A DNA stretch of 64,000 nt from Tuwongella immobilis (GTDB lineage Bacteria > Planctomycetota > Planctomycetia > Gemmatales > Gemmataceae), in the NCBI RefSeq assembly GCF_901538355.1, contig NZ_LR593887.1, positions 6,486,920 to 6,550,919 of the forward strand. Reading direction: 5' to 3'. Position numbers and translations under genes: made by a program. The notes below the pieces were generated by a model that saw only the letters and a list, made by a program, of their open reading frames with translations, was not told the origin of the DNA and searched no databases. Position 1 is the first letter of the stretch. Each line of letters opens with the position of its first letter. Shown piece by piece: positions 1-8,296 of this stretch.

Positions 1-2774
1 GCCCCGCTGAAAATGGCAATCCGCGGACCGCCGCCGAACCCCGCCGAGACGACCAATTCCGCCTGGTTATCGCCATCCAGATCGCCGACACCGACGCGTG
101 CCCCACCTCGGAAATTCGGATCATCGATGCCGAAATAGTCGGCCAGTTGGATGAGCTGGCCGCCGTTGAGTTGGAAGACCCGCACACGCGGCCCGCCGCC
201 CAAATCGGGGGTGACAATGATCTCATCGCGGCCATCACCATTAATGTCGCCCGCCGCGACAAACAGCCCGACATTGACCAGATTTTCGCCCGGAAAAAGA
301 TCGGTGATCCCGAGTAAATCGCCGCCGTTGGCCCCGAGGATCCGCAGGAATCCGCCGCCGCCCGGCCCCGTGACCACGGCCTGATCCGCTTGGCCATCGC
401 CGTCAAAATCCCCGACCGCCCCCCGCACCACGCCCCCGATTCCCGGAAACGCCCTGAACGACCCCGTCTGCGATAACCCACCCCCCGGCTGCGTAACATA
501 CACCTGCACATTCACCCCGACAATCACCACCAACTGCTGATCGCGTGGCGGAGTCGGACGCGAATTCACCGCAATCGTCACCGTTGCGGAGGATGTTCCC
601 CCCCGTCCATCCGTGATGGTATAAGTGAACGAATCGGTGCCAATAAACCCGACATTCGGCGTGTAGATGACTTGGTTGCCCGACTGCGAAACTTGCCCAT
701 TGGCAGGTGCGGTCACCGACTGCAACGCGAGTGGGTCGTTATCGGGATCCGAATCGTTTTGCAGAACCGGAATGACAATCGAAATCCCAGCCGATGTCGA
801 TGCCAAATCCGCATTCGCAACCGGCGACGCATTTCCACTCCCGTCCGGCGGTGGTGGCGGTGGCGGTGGCGGTGGCGGCGTGAGTGGGATTCCCAGACTG
901 ACACCGGTTCCATCGTATAACACGTTATTCCCTGCGACGCTCAGTTCGGTGAATTCACGGGTGCGACCAGCTTTGGCGTCGATCAAACGATACGAGTCGT
1001 TGAGTTGAAACCCCGTACCGACCGGCACCGCTTCGAGTTTCCCTGCCAGAATCGCGCCCCCATCGGTCGTGAGTCTGCCGAATCCCCCGGCTGCACTGCC
1101 ACCCGAGATTTGCGTATTGAAGGTGCCGCGATTGTCGAAGGCTCCCGTCAGGCTGAGCACACTCCCAACGCCTAGCGACAACGTCCCCTGATTGGTGAGC
1201 GAGGATAGTCCCAAATCGGTGCCGCCACGCAGGTTGAGCGCCCCTGCGGTGGTGATGCCGGTGAGCGGAACAAACGCACCAGCCGTCGTGTTATTGACCA
1301 CAACGGTCGCACTGGGATCGCCAAGGGTGAAATTCGCGGCAAGAGCCGTGATTTCGCGGCTAAAGCGAATTTGCCCGTTGGCATTGCTGGTGTAAGTGCC
1401 CCCGTTGAGCACACCGTTGCCGTCCAAGTTCGTGAGATTGCGGGCATCCAGCGTGCCCCCCGTCGCACGCAATTCGCCGATGTTGGTGAAGGTGCCGCGA
1501 GTCGTGATGGTGCCGCCGCCGTTGGAGTGAATCAGCCCGTTGTTGATGGTCTTACCAGTATTCCCAACGAACCCGCTCAGACCACTGACGGTGATGCCGC
1601 TCCCAATGGTGAGGGTGCCGGACCCGGCGGCGTACAGGCCGTTGTCGCTTACCCCGCTGAACACCACCGACCCGGTGCCGTTGAGCGTCTGGCTGCCGGT
1701 GAACGACAGTTGCCCCCTGGAGAAGTCTCTCCCGAGGTCGGCCGTGCCGTTCAGCGTCAGCCCGCCGGCACCGATGACCGCCACGTACGTGTCGACAAAA
1801 TTGTCGAACCCGACCCGCAGCAGACCGTTCACTGTCACTCCGTCCAACACACCACCGTCGTCCACGAATACGGGCCGGTCGACCGTCACCCCGACCAGCC
1901 GGCCGATCCCGCCGACACGTAGGGAGGCGTTCGCTCCGATCGGCACGGTCCCAGGCCCGGTGATCGTCCCGGCCAGGAACAGGGTCCCACCGTTCGCGTC
2001 GTCCAGCGTCCCGGCACTGACTGGGTGGTTCCCGAACAGGTTGATGAACCCGCCAAACACGTCGGCCACGATCCGGCCGTTGTTGACGACGGTGCTGGTG
2101 CCGGTGCCGACGAACCCGCTCAGACCACTGATGGTGATGCCGCTCCCAATGGTGAGGGTGCCGGACCCGGCGGCGTACAGGCCGTTGTTGCTCACCCCGC
2201 TGAACACCACCGACCCAGTGCCGTTGAGCGTCTGACTGCCGGTGAACGACAGTTGCCCCCTGGAGAAGTCTCTCCCGAGGTCGGCCGTGCCGTTCAGCGT
2301 CAGCCCGCCAGCACCGATGACCGCCACGTACGTGTCGACAAAATTGTCGAACCCGACCCGCAGCAGACCGTTCACTGTCACTCCGTCCAACACACCACCG
2401 TTGTTGACAAAAACGGGGGTGTTGGCGGCGGTGATACTGTTCCGCAACGTGCCGCTGAGGGTCAACGATGGGGCCACGATCGCCACGTCGGGATCGGCTC
2501 CGCTGACGTCCAGTGTGCCAGCGGAGGTGATGAAAATGTCGGACTTGCTCGTGACCGAGGCAACTTTGGTTGTGAAGCCAAGGGTGATATCGACGTCCGC
2601 GAAGGCGTCGCCGATGATGACATCGTCAGCGGCACCAGGAAGTTGGTTGCTGGACCAGTTGAGCGGGTTACTCCAAAGGAGATTGCCGCCGCCGCCGTCC
2701 CAACTCACAATCGCCGGGGTGATTCGATCTTCGAGGGATAACCAGGAGGTGAGTTGCCGATTCGCTGTACGCAT
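1..2774 (-). CDS. Large secreted beta-helix / Ig-like / FG-GAP surface protein (C-terminus outside window)
   Basis: The reading frame is open from an ATG at 2774 to the left edge, about 924 codons with no stop, so the 3' end is missing. It starts MRTANRQLTSWLSLEDRITPA, with the S-L-E-x-R-x-x-P-A motif seen at the start of two other propeller proteins here and no hydrophobic signal peptide. Residues about 40-620 are Gly/Asn-rich repeats of the autotransporter-associated beta-strand type (L-x-L-x-G-x-G-T-L pattern). A run of 11 prolines (846-878) links these to a cadherin-like/Ig (Big_9-type) domain ending near SFTYTITDGRGGTSS. FG-GAP/VCBS repeats follow with Ca-binding loops such as GDFDGDGQAD and GDINGDGRDE. 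Likely role: extracellular matrix or surface adhesin (inference). An ECF sigma gene lies 106 bp upstream on the same strand. Confidence 0.85.
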   Translation of the reverse strand, partial: MRTANRQLTSWLSLEDRITPAIVSWDGGGGNLLWSNPLNWSSNQLPGAADDVIIGDAFADVDITLGFTTKVASVTSKSDIFITSAGTLDVSGADPDVAIVAPSLTLSGTLRNSITAANTPVFVNNGGVLDGVTVNGLLRVGFDNFVDTYVAVIGAGGLTLNGTADLGRDFSRGQLSFTGSQTLNGTGSVVFSGVSNNGLYAAGSGTLTIGSGITISGLSGFVGTGTSTVVNNGRIVADVFGGFINLFGNHPVSAGTLDDANGGTLFLAGTITGPGTVPIGANASLRVGGIGRLVGVTVDRPVFVDDGGVLDGVTVNGLLRVGFDNFVDTYVAVIGAGGLTLNGTADLGRDFSRGQLSFTGSQTLNGTGSVVFSGVSDNGLYAAGSGTLTIGSGITVSGLSGFVGNTGKTINNGLIHSNGGGTITTRGTFTNIGELRATGGTLDARNLTNLDGNGVLNGGTYTSNANGQIRFSREITALAANFTLGDPSATVVVNNTTAGAFVPLTGITTAGALNLRGGTDLGLSSLTNQGTLSLGVGSVLSLTGAFDNRGTFNTQISGGSAAGGFGRLTTDGGAILAGKLEAVPVGTGFQLNDSYRLIDAKAGRTREFTELSVAGNNVLYDGTGVSLGIPLTPPPPPPPPPPPDGSGNASPVANADLASTSAGISIVIPVLQNDSDPDNDPLALQSVTAPANGQVSQSGNQVIYTPNVGFIGTDSFTYTITDGRGGTSSATVTIAVNSRPTPPRDQQLVVIVGVNVQVYVTQPGGGLSQTGSFRAFPGIGGVVRGAVGDFDGDGQADQAVVTGPGGGGFLRILGANGGDLLGITDLFPGENLVNVGLFVAAGDINGDGRDEIIVTPDLGGGPRVRVFQLNGGQLIQLADYFGIDDPNFRGGARVGVGDLDGDNQAELVVSAGFGGGPRIAIFSG
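1567..1857 (-). repeat. Direct repeat, copy A, of a 97-codon unit in the beta-helix gene
   Basis: This 291-bp segment matches 2110-2400 with six mismatches by eye (about 98% identity), at an offset of 543 bp (181 codons), so both copies are in frame. The unit encodes part of the beta-strand repeat region, ending near ITVSGLSGFVG. Such identity in otherwise diverged repeats suggests recent duplication or gene conversion. Confidence 0.9.
2110..2400 (-). repeat. Direct repeat, copy B, of the 97-codon unit
   Basis: This is the second copy of the 291-bp in-frame unit also found at 1567-1857. It encodes a stretch beginning GGVLDGVTVNGLLRVG on the minus strand and ending ITISGLSGFVG. Most of the six differences are silent or conservative. 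Confidence 0.9.
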
Positions 2775-2880
2775 ACTGCCGCCCTTTTGGAGAATGATCG
2801 CGTCTCCTTGGAAAAGGGTGGGTCGAGGTGGTGTCTTTCAAGAAATTTGGAAAATTCCCAAAAACGGATTCCGCCACCGA

Positions 2881-3468
2881 TTAGCCATCCACATCGATGA
2901 ACCGGGCGGTGTATTCGCGCAGGTATTGGATCACGCGGAATCGGGACATGCTCACGGCGGCGACGGTTCGGTGGAGCAGTGCGGCGGTCTCGGAGATGGT
3001 CTTGCCTTGGACGAATAAGCAATCGAAGACGGCGAAATCGTGATCGCCGATCATCGCGCGTTGTTGGAAGGCGCAAGCCCGCAAGACGTGGGCATCGTGC
3101 GTGGCCTCCCATTGTTGCATCTCGGGGCTATCGGGTGCGAAATAGGCGGCGATTTGACCCGGATTCAGCTCGGCGAATTGTCGCGCACGGGTTCGACAAA
3201 AATTCCAGGTTTCCCGTTCGGTAATCGTGCGCAGCCAGCGGCGAAACGCCCCAGTTCGGCCATTGTGTTGATATCTGGGGAGCTTCTGAAACACGATCAT
3301 CAAGACATTCTGAATCAAATCATCGCGATCCATGGCTTGCAACGGCAGCGCGGCGAGTTGCATTCGCAACCACGGCGTGTAAAGCTCGTGAAAGCGAGTC
3401 CATGCGACGGAATTTTGCTCAGAAGCGAGCAATTCATCCAACAATGTGTGCGAAGTCTGAGGCAACAT
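2881..3468 (-). CDS. ECF-type RNA polymerase sigma factor
   Basis: This 195-aa sigma-70 family protein has a region 2 (DDLIQNVLMIVFQKL followed by FRRWLRTITERETWNF) and a C-terminal region 4 helix-turn-helix (GKTISETAALLHRTVAAVS then RFRVIQYLRE). The start at MLPQTSHTLLDELL (3468) was chosen because the longer frame adds a low-complexity leader that reads through the divergent promoter region. No strong Shine-Dalgarno is visible. No anti-sigma gene lies beside it. The next gene downstream on the same strand, 106 bp away, is the large surface protein, so co-transcription or direct control of that gene is possible but unproven. The divergent neighbour is an acyl-CoA ligase. Confidence 0.85.
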   Translation of the reverse strand: MLPQTSHTLLDELLASEQNSVAWTRFHELYTPWLRMQLAALPLQAMDRDDLIQNVLMIVFQKLPRYQHNGRTGAFRRWLRTITERETWNFCRTRARQFAELNPGQIAAYFAPDSPEMQQWEATHDAHVLRACAFQQRAMIGDHDFAVFDCLFVQGKTISETAALLHRTVAAVSMSRFRVIQYLREYTARFIDVDG

Positions 3469-3691
3469 AGGGGACTCGCATGAAGGAAAGCGAATGGAAT
3501 GTACCGGACTCTCGCTCGAACTGTCAAGATAATACCCGCGTGAATTTCGTGAATTTCTCGTGGATTCGCATCGTTCCACATTGCGATGATTCGAGGCCGA
3601 CATCACCGAATCTGTTCGGAGCAATCGCGGTTCCTACATTGTCAGCAATTCTCGATGCCCGTATTGGATTCGGAACGGGGTGAGCATTCCC

Positions 3692-5221
3692 ATGGCGATT
3701 TGGCAATTTCTGCACGAGAACGCAGCGCGGCAACCGGATCGACTCGCGGTGATTCACGAACGCTGCCAACTCACGTATGCGGAGCTTGAAGATTGGGTGG
3801 AGCGGATCGCGACGGGGCTGCACTTTCAGGGATTGGCTGGTTGCGATCGCGTGGTCACCGTGCTGGGCAATACTCCGGAGCATCTGGCGCTCCTTTTGGC
3901 CTGCTTTCGAGCGGGGTTGGTGGTGGTGCCGCTCGCGCCGTGGTCGATTCTGGCGCAAATTCGCTATGCACTGCGCACCAGTGGAGCGCGTGGAATTGTC
4001 GCCCCAACCGCGACACTCCAGGCTGTTTTCGAGGATCACGGCGAACTGCGCCCCGATATCATCATCAACACCGGCGATCCGCTGCCAATCCCCGGAATGA
4101 TTCCCTGGGAAGTCATCGAGGCCGGCCCCGGTGAGGTGCCCCCACTCCCGAAATCGGATCGCGATCATTTGGCGATCATCGTCTTCACCTCCGGCACCAC
4201 CAGTCGCCCCAAGGCAGTCGTCCACAGCCAAAACCGACTCGCCCGCCGTGTCATCGCCTATGCCGACCGATTGCAACTCACGCCCAGGGATGTGGCGTAC
4301 ATCATCATTGGCATCGGGCGTCCGGTCGTTCTCGCTGGGCAAGTGCTGGCGATGCTCCGCTGCGGCGGCACCATCGTGTTGCGTGAATCGTGCGATCCCG
4401 CCGCATTTTGGGAAGGTTTTCGCCAACCGCCCCAGAAAACGCTGACGTTTGGGGCACCGGGCGTGATGAAATCGCTCCTGGCGCATCCGGCATCCCGCGA
4501 GGTCGATTGGTCGCAATGTCCGTACTGGCTTGTCGGCGGAGACTGCGTCTCGCCGGAACTCCATGCCGGATTCATCGCTCGTGCGGGACGGCCGCTGATC
4601 GAGATGTGCGGCATGACCGAGACGGGATTTTACAGCCTCAATCCCCCCGATCGGCCGCGCATCGGCTCCATTGGCCAAGTGCTGCCCGGCGTGACGGTGC
4701 GCATCGTGGATGCGGAGGGGACCCCCGTTTCCTGCGGCGAAATCGGCGAAATTGCCATTCGCACGCCCGATGGCATGATTGGCTACTGGAACGATACGGC
4801 CGAGACATTCCGAGTCATCCGCGATGATTGGCTCTACACCGGCGACCTTGCCCGAATGGACGCCGACGGCTACCTCTGGTTCGTTGGTCGCTCCAAAGAC
4901 ATCATCGTGCGGATGGGCTACAAAGTTTCGCCCATTCTGGTGGAGCAGGCATTGGAGACACACCCATCCATCGAGCGGGCGGTGGTGGTGGGTGCCCCGG
5001 ATTCGTTGGCCGGGCAAGTGCCATTCGCCTTCCTGCAACTCGCCGCCAACCAGCCCGCGCCGAACGCGGATGAGCTGCGAACCTACCTCGCCGATCGTCT
5101 CGATCCCCCGTCCATCCCCGATTCTTTCGTCCCCATTGCGGAATGGCCACTGACCTACGCCGGCAAGCTCGACCGCGCCCGACTCGTCTGGATCGCCACC
5201 AACGGCGGCGTGCCGTTCTAA
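3692..5221 (+). CDS. AMP-dependent acyl-CoA synthetase/ligase (ANL superfamily)
   Basis: This 509-aa adenylating enzyme should activate a carboxylic acid as an acyl-AMP and then transfer it to CoA. The A3 P-loop-like motif FTSGTTSRPKAVVHS is near residue 166, GMTETGFYS (A5) near 306, YTGDLARMDADGYLWFVGR (A7/A8) near 381, and the catalytic Lys in GKLDRARL near 490, so all core motifs are present. ATG 3692 was chosen over the in-frame GTG at 3680 because GGGGTGAG sits 7 nt upstream and MAIWQFLHENAARQPDR is a typical ANL start. Its stop overlaps the convergent LysR stop in the tetranucleotide CTAA at 5218-5221. The substrate cannot be read from sequence; medium or long-chain fatty acid, aryl acid or a carrier-protein acid are all possible. 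Confidence 0.88.
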   Translation: MAIWQFLHENAARQPDRLAVIHERCQLTYAELEDWVERIATGLHFQGLAGCDRVVTVLGNTPEHLALLLACFRAGLVVVPLAPWSILAQIRYALRTSGARGIVAPTATLQAVFEDHGELRPDIIINTGDPLPIPGMIPWEVIEAGPGEVPPLPKSDRDHLAIIVFTSGTTSRPKAVVHSQNRLARRVIAYADRLQLTPRDVAYIIIGIGRPVVLAGQVLAMLRCGGTIVLRESCDPAAFWEGFRQPPQKTLTFGAPGVMKSLLAHPASREVDWSQCPYWLVGGDCVSPELHAGFIARAGRPLIEMCGMTETGFYSLNPPDRPRIGSIGQVLPGVTVRIVDAEGTPVSCGEIGEIAIRTPDGMIGYWNDTAETFRVIRDDWLYTGDLARMDADGYLWFVGRSKDIIVRMGYKVSPILVEQALETHPSIERAVVVGAPDSLAGQVPFAFLQLAANQPAPNADELRTYLADRLDPPSIPDSFVPIAEWPLTYAGKLDRARLVWIATNGGVPF

Positions 5222-6126
5222 CCCGCGGGGGGAGATTTGCGGGCGGGATTCTGCACCAACGGGAGGCCGCGGAGCAGGTTGCGGAAGGCGAGCGCGGCCG
5301 GGGAGAGGGCGTGCTGTTTGCGTTGCAGAAGCGCGACGCGGCGGGTGACACTTGGGGCCGTCAGGCGCAATCGGGTGCAGCCTGCGGGCAGCGCGTGGGT
5401 CGCCAATTCCGGCAGAATCGCTATCCCCAGCCCGGCGGCCACCAGCGAGCGGATCGTCTCCAGTTCCCCGCTTTCGCAGACGGTCCGCGGCTCAAATCCC
5501 GCCGCGCGGCATGCCGTATGCACCGTGTCGCGCACACGCCCCTTGAAGACGACAAACCCCTCTTGCGCGAGGTCCGTTAATCGCACGCGCCGCAGATTCG
5601 CCAGCGGGTGCGATTGCGGGGCGAGAACGACAAATCGCTCTCGAAACAGCAGCGTTTCATGAAAGCTGCCGCCCTGCGTGGGGAGTTGAACAATCCCCAA
5701 TTCGACTCGGCCAGACTCAACCCATTGGGCCACCTGGCGCGACGTGTCCTCCGCCAGCGCCAACTCGACTTGCGGATGCTCGCGGCGGAAGGCGGCGATG
5801 GCTTCGGGGAGCAGCATGGCACTCACGGATGGAATCGCCCCGATGCTCAATCGACCGCCGCGCAGCGTCACAAGATCCTGCACCGCTTGCTTGGCGCGGG
5901 CGGCCTGGGTGAGCAGCGATTCGGCGTGGGACCGCAGCAGTTCACCGGCGGCGGTGAGCGTGGTTTCGCGCTTGGCGCGGTGGAATAATGGGGTGCCCAA
6001 TTCGCGTTCCAGCTTGCGCATTTGTTCGCTGAGCGCGGCCTGGGCCAGGTGCAATTGCTCGGCGGCACGCGTGAAATTGCGTTGTCGCGCGGCTTCCAGG
6101 AAGTATTCGAGCTGATACAGCTCCAT
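5218..6126 (-). CDS. LysR-family transcriptional regulator
   Basis: The protein is 302 aa, the usual LysR length. The N-terminal winged helix-turn-helix spans about residues 1-60 (MELYQLEYFLEAARQRNFTR, then AAEQLHLAQAALSEQMRKLE), followed by a LysR substrate-binding domain from about 88 to the end (RGGRLSIGAIPSVSAMLLPE; VAAGLGIAILPEL). It is divergent from the isomerase-dehydrogenase-aldolase operon that begins at 6237, with about 110 bp between the start codons. In this family such an arrangement usually means the regulator controls the divergent operon and responds to its substrate or an intermediate. Its 3' end is convergent with the acyl-CoA ligase, with overlapping stops. Confidence 0.92.
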   Translation of the reverse strand: MELYQLEYFLEAARQRNFTRAAEQLHLAQAALSEQMRKLERELGTPLFHRAKRETTLTAAGELLRSHAESLLTQAARAKQAVQDLVTLRGGRLSIGAIPSVSAMLLPEAIAAFRREHPQVELALAEDTSRQVAQWVESGRVELGIVQLPTQGGSFHETLLFRERFVVLAPQSHPLANLRRVRLTDLAQEGFVVFKGRVRDTVHTACRAAGFEPRTVCESGELETIRSLVAAGLGIAILPELATHALPAGCTRLRLTAPSVTRRVALLQRKQHALSPAALAFRNLLRGLPLVQNPARKSPPAG

Positions 6127-6236
6127 CGGTTTTTCCGTCCGAATCGGTCAGAATGTTCTGTTTTACCAGCCGCTGGTTTCCGCGTACAGTAATCTCACCT
6201 GGAAATGCAACCGCTTTGCCCGAAGGGATGCTGCCG

Positions 6237-7079
6237 ATGGCTCGACTCTGTGTGCATACCATCACCACCAAAACGCTGCCAATCGAGCAGTGCCTGGAGG
6301 AATATCCGCGACGCGGCATCACGGGCATCACCATTTGGCGGCAAGCGCTGGAAGGCCGCAATTGCGGGACAATCGCCCGACAAACGCGCGATGCCGGGCT
6401 GACGGTGGTTAGCCTGTGCCGGGGGGGATTCTTTCCCGGTCGAACTGCGGCGGAGCGTCAGCGGGCCATCGACGACAATCGGCGAGCGATTGATGAGGCC
6501 CACGCCGTGGGAGCGCCGCTGATTGTGCTGGTTTGCGGGGCGGTTCCGGGTCAGCCGCTGGTGGAATCGCGGCGGCAAATCGCCGAAGGAATCGCCGAGA
6601 TTCTGCCAGCCGCACAACAAGCGGGCGTGCAGTTGGCCATTGAACCGCTGCATCCGATGTATGCGGATGATCGCAGTGCGGTCAATACGCTGCGGCAGGC
6701 GAATGACATTTGCGATTCGCTCGGCTCGCCGACCGGACTCGGGATCGCAGTCGATGTCTACCATGTTTGGTGGGATCCGGAATTGGAGTCGCAGATTGCC
6801 CAGACGGGTGCCGCGCGGCGGTTGCTGGCGTTCCATATCTGCGATTGGCGGACGCCGACGGTGGACCTGCTCAATGATCGCGGACTGATGGGCGAAGGGT
6901 GCATCCCGATTCGGCAGATTAGCGAATGGGTGGATGCGACAGGCTTCACCGGCTACCGTGAAGTGGAAATCTTCTCGAATCGCTGGTGGAATGTCGAACC
7001 GCGACACTTTTTGGATCAGATTCAGCAATCCTACGCGACCTTGTACGGTTCCACGATGGATCATTCTGCGGGAACATGA
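6237..7079 (+). CDS. Sugar phosphate isomerase/epimerase, xylose-isomerase-like TIM barrel
   Basis: This 280-aa AP_endonuc_2/xylose-isomerase-like TIM barrel is probably cytoplasmic. Candidate metal ligands lie at beta-strand ends: Glu in AIEPLHPMYADD (about 134), Asp/His in AVDVYHVWWDPE (about 171), His in AFHICDWRTP (about 198) and Glu in EVEIFSNRWWN (about 241). ATG 6237 was chosen because AAGGGA sits about 9 nt upstream and MARLCVHTITTK is a normal barrel start; the longer frame runs into the LysR promoter. It is the first gene of a three-gene operon with a Gfo/Idh dehydrogenase and a DapA-like enzyme. The exact isomerisation is unknown. Confidence 0.88.
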   Translation: MARLCVHTITTKTLPIEQCLEEYPRRGITGITIWRQALEGRNCGTIARQTRDAGLTVVSLCRGGFFPGRTAAERQRAIDDNRRAIDEAHAVGAPLIVLVCGAVPGQPLVESRRQIAEGIAEILPAAQQAGVQLAIEPLHPMYADDRSAVNTLRQANDICDSLGSPTGLGIAVDVYHVWWDPELESQIAQTGAARRLLAFHICDWRTPTVDLLNDRGLMGEGCIPIRQISEWVDATGFTGYREVEIFSNRWWNVEPRHFLDQIQQSYATLYGSTMDHSAGT

Positions 7080-7138
7080 CGGCACTTGCAGCCGGGGACC
7101 ATCGCACTGGATTTGGAGCAATTGGGAGAGAACAACGC

Positions 7139-8296
7139 ATGCAAACGCGACGAATTGGCATCATCATGAACGGCGTCACCGGACGCATGGGCACCAACCA
7201 GCATCTGATTCGCTCCATCCTGGCCATTCGGCAGCAAGGTGGGGTGAAAGTCGGCGAGGATTTGCGGCTGATGCCCGATCCGATTCTCACCGGGCGAAAT
7301 GCCGACAAACTGCAAGCCCTGGCGGAGCGCACCGGCGTCACCCGCTACACCACTGATTTGGACGCCGCGCTGGCCAATCCCGACGATGAAATCTTTTTTG
7401 ATGCCAGTGGCACATTGCAACGCGCGGAATTCGTTGCGCGGGCGGTGAAGGCGAAGAAGGCCATTTACTGCGAAAAACCGACAGCGGTGAAAGCCGACGA
7501 TGCGCTCCATTTGGCGCGATTGTGCGAATCAGCAGGCGTGAAAAATGGTGTCGTGCAGGACAAATTATGGCTCACCGGCCTGCGGAAGTTTCGGGTGTTG
7601 CGCGATCAGGGCTTCTTCGGCAAAATCCTCAGCGTGCGGGGGGAATTCGGCTATTGGGTCTTCACCGGCGAGGATGCCGACCAGCCCGCCCAACGGCCGT
7701 CTTGGAATTATCGCCAAGCAGATGGCGGGGGCATCATCGTGGATATGCTCTGCCATTGGCGCTATGTGATTGACAATCTGTTTGGCAAAGTCAAAGCCGT
7801 GAGTTGTCTCGGGGCCACGCATCTGCCGCAGCGGATTGATGAGCGAGGCAACCGCTACGATTGCACGGCGGATGATTCCTGTTATGCCACATTCGAATGC
7901 GACAATGGCGTGATTTGCCAATTCAACAGTTCCTGGACGGTGCGGGTGCGACGCGATGATCTGCTGACCATGCAAGTCGATGGCACGCACGGGAGCGCGG
8001 TGGTGGGACTGCGAAAATGCTGGGTGCAAAGCCTGGGCACCACCCCCCGCCCGGTCTGGAATCCGGATATCGAACAGCCGATCCAATTTTTCAACGGCTG
8101 GCAAGAAGTGCCCGATTGCACGACCTATGACAACGCCTTCAAAATTCAGTGGGAGGAATTCTTGAAGCATGTCGCGGTCGATGCCCCGTTTCCGTACACG
8201 CTCCGCGAAGGTGCCAAAGGGGTGCAGTTGGCCGAACTCGGGTTGCAAAGCTGGGCTCAACGCCGCTGGTTGAATGTGGAGGAACTCCCCGCGTGA
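7139..8296 (+). CDS. Gfo/Idh/MocA-family NAD(P)-dependent oxidoreductase
   Basis: The protein is 385 aa. The N-terminal Rossmann fold begins IGIIMNGVTGRMGTNQ, and the family motif EKPTAVKADD (about residue 110) carries the usual substrate-binding Lys. The C-terminal substrate domain includes DMLCHWRYVIDNLFG (about 200), with the His expected near the active site. ATG 7139 has GGGAGAG about 8 nt upstream. The stop TGA at 8294-8296 overlaps the GTG start of the next gene (8293) by four bases, which indicates translational coupling. Together with the isomerase and aldolase genes this suggests oxidation of a sugar or polyol carbon within a catabolic route; the substrate is not evident. Confidence 0.9.
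   Translation: MQTRRIGIIMNGVTGRMGTNQHLIRSILAIRQQGGVKVGEDLRLMPDPILTGRNADKLQALAERTGVTRYTTDLDAALANPDDEIFFDASGTLQRAEFVARAVKAKKAIYCEKPTAVKADDALHLARLCESAGVKNGVVQDKLWLTGLRKFRVLRDQGFFGKILSVRGEFGYWVFTGEDADQPAQRPSWNYRQADGGGIIVDMLCHWRYVIDNLFGKVKAVSCLGATHLPQRIDERGNRYDCTADDSCYATFECDNGVICQFNSSWTVRVRRDDLLTMQVDGTHGSAVVGLRKCWVQSLGTTPRPVWNPDIEQPIQFFNGWQEVPDCTTYDNAFKIQWEEFLKHVAVDAPFPYTLREGAKGVQLAELGLQSWAQRRWLNVEELPA

Noticed and set aside
841-880. A GGT/GGC run that looks like a simple-sequence repeat
   Set aside because: In the coding frame it is an 11-residue Pro linker between two domains of the surface protein, so it is part of the gene.
3524-5038. A 504-codon open frame on the minus strand
   Set aside because: It is antisense to the acyl-CoA ligase, which has all ANL core motifs.
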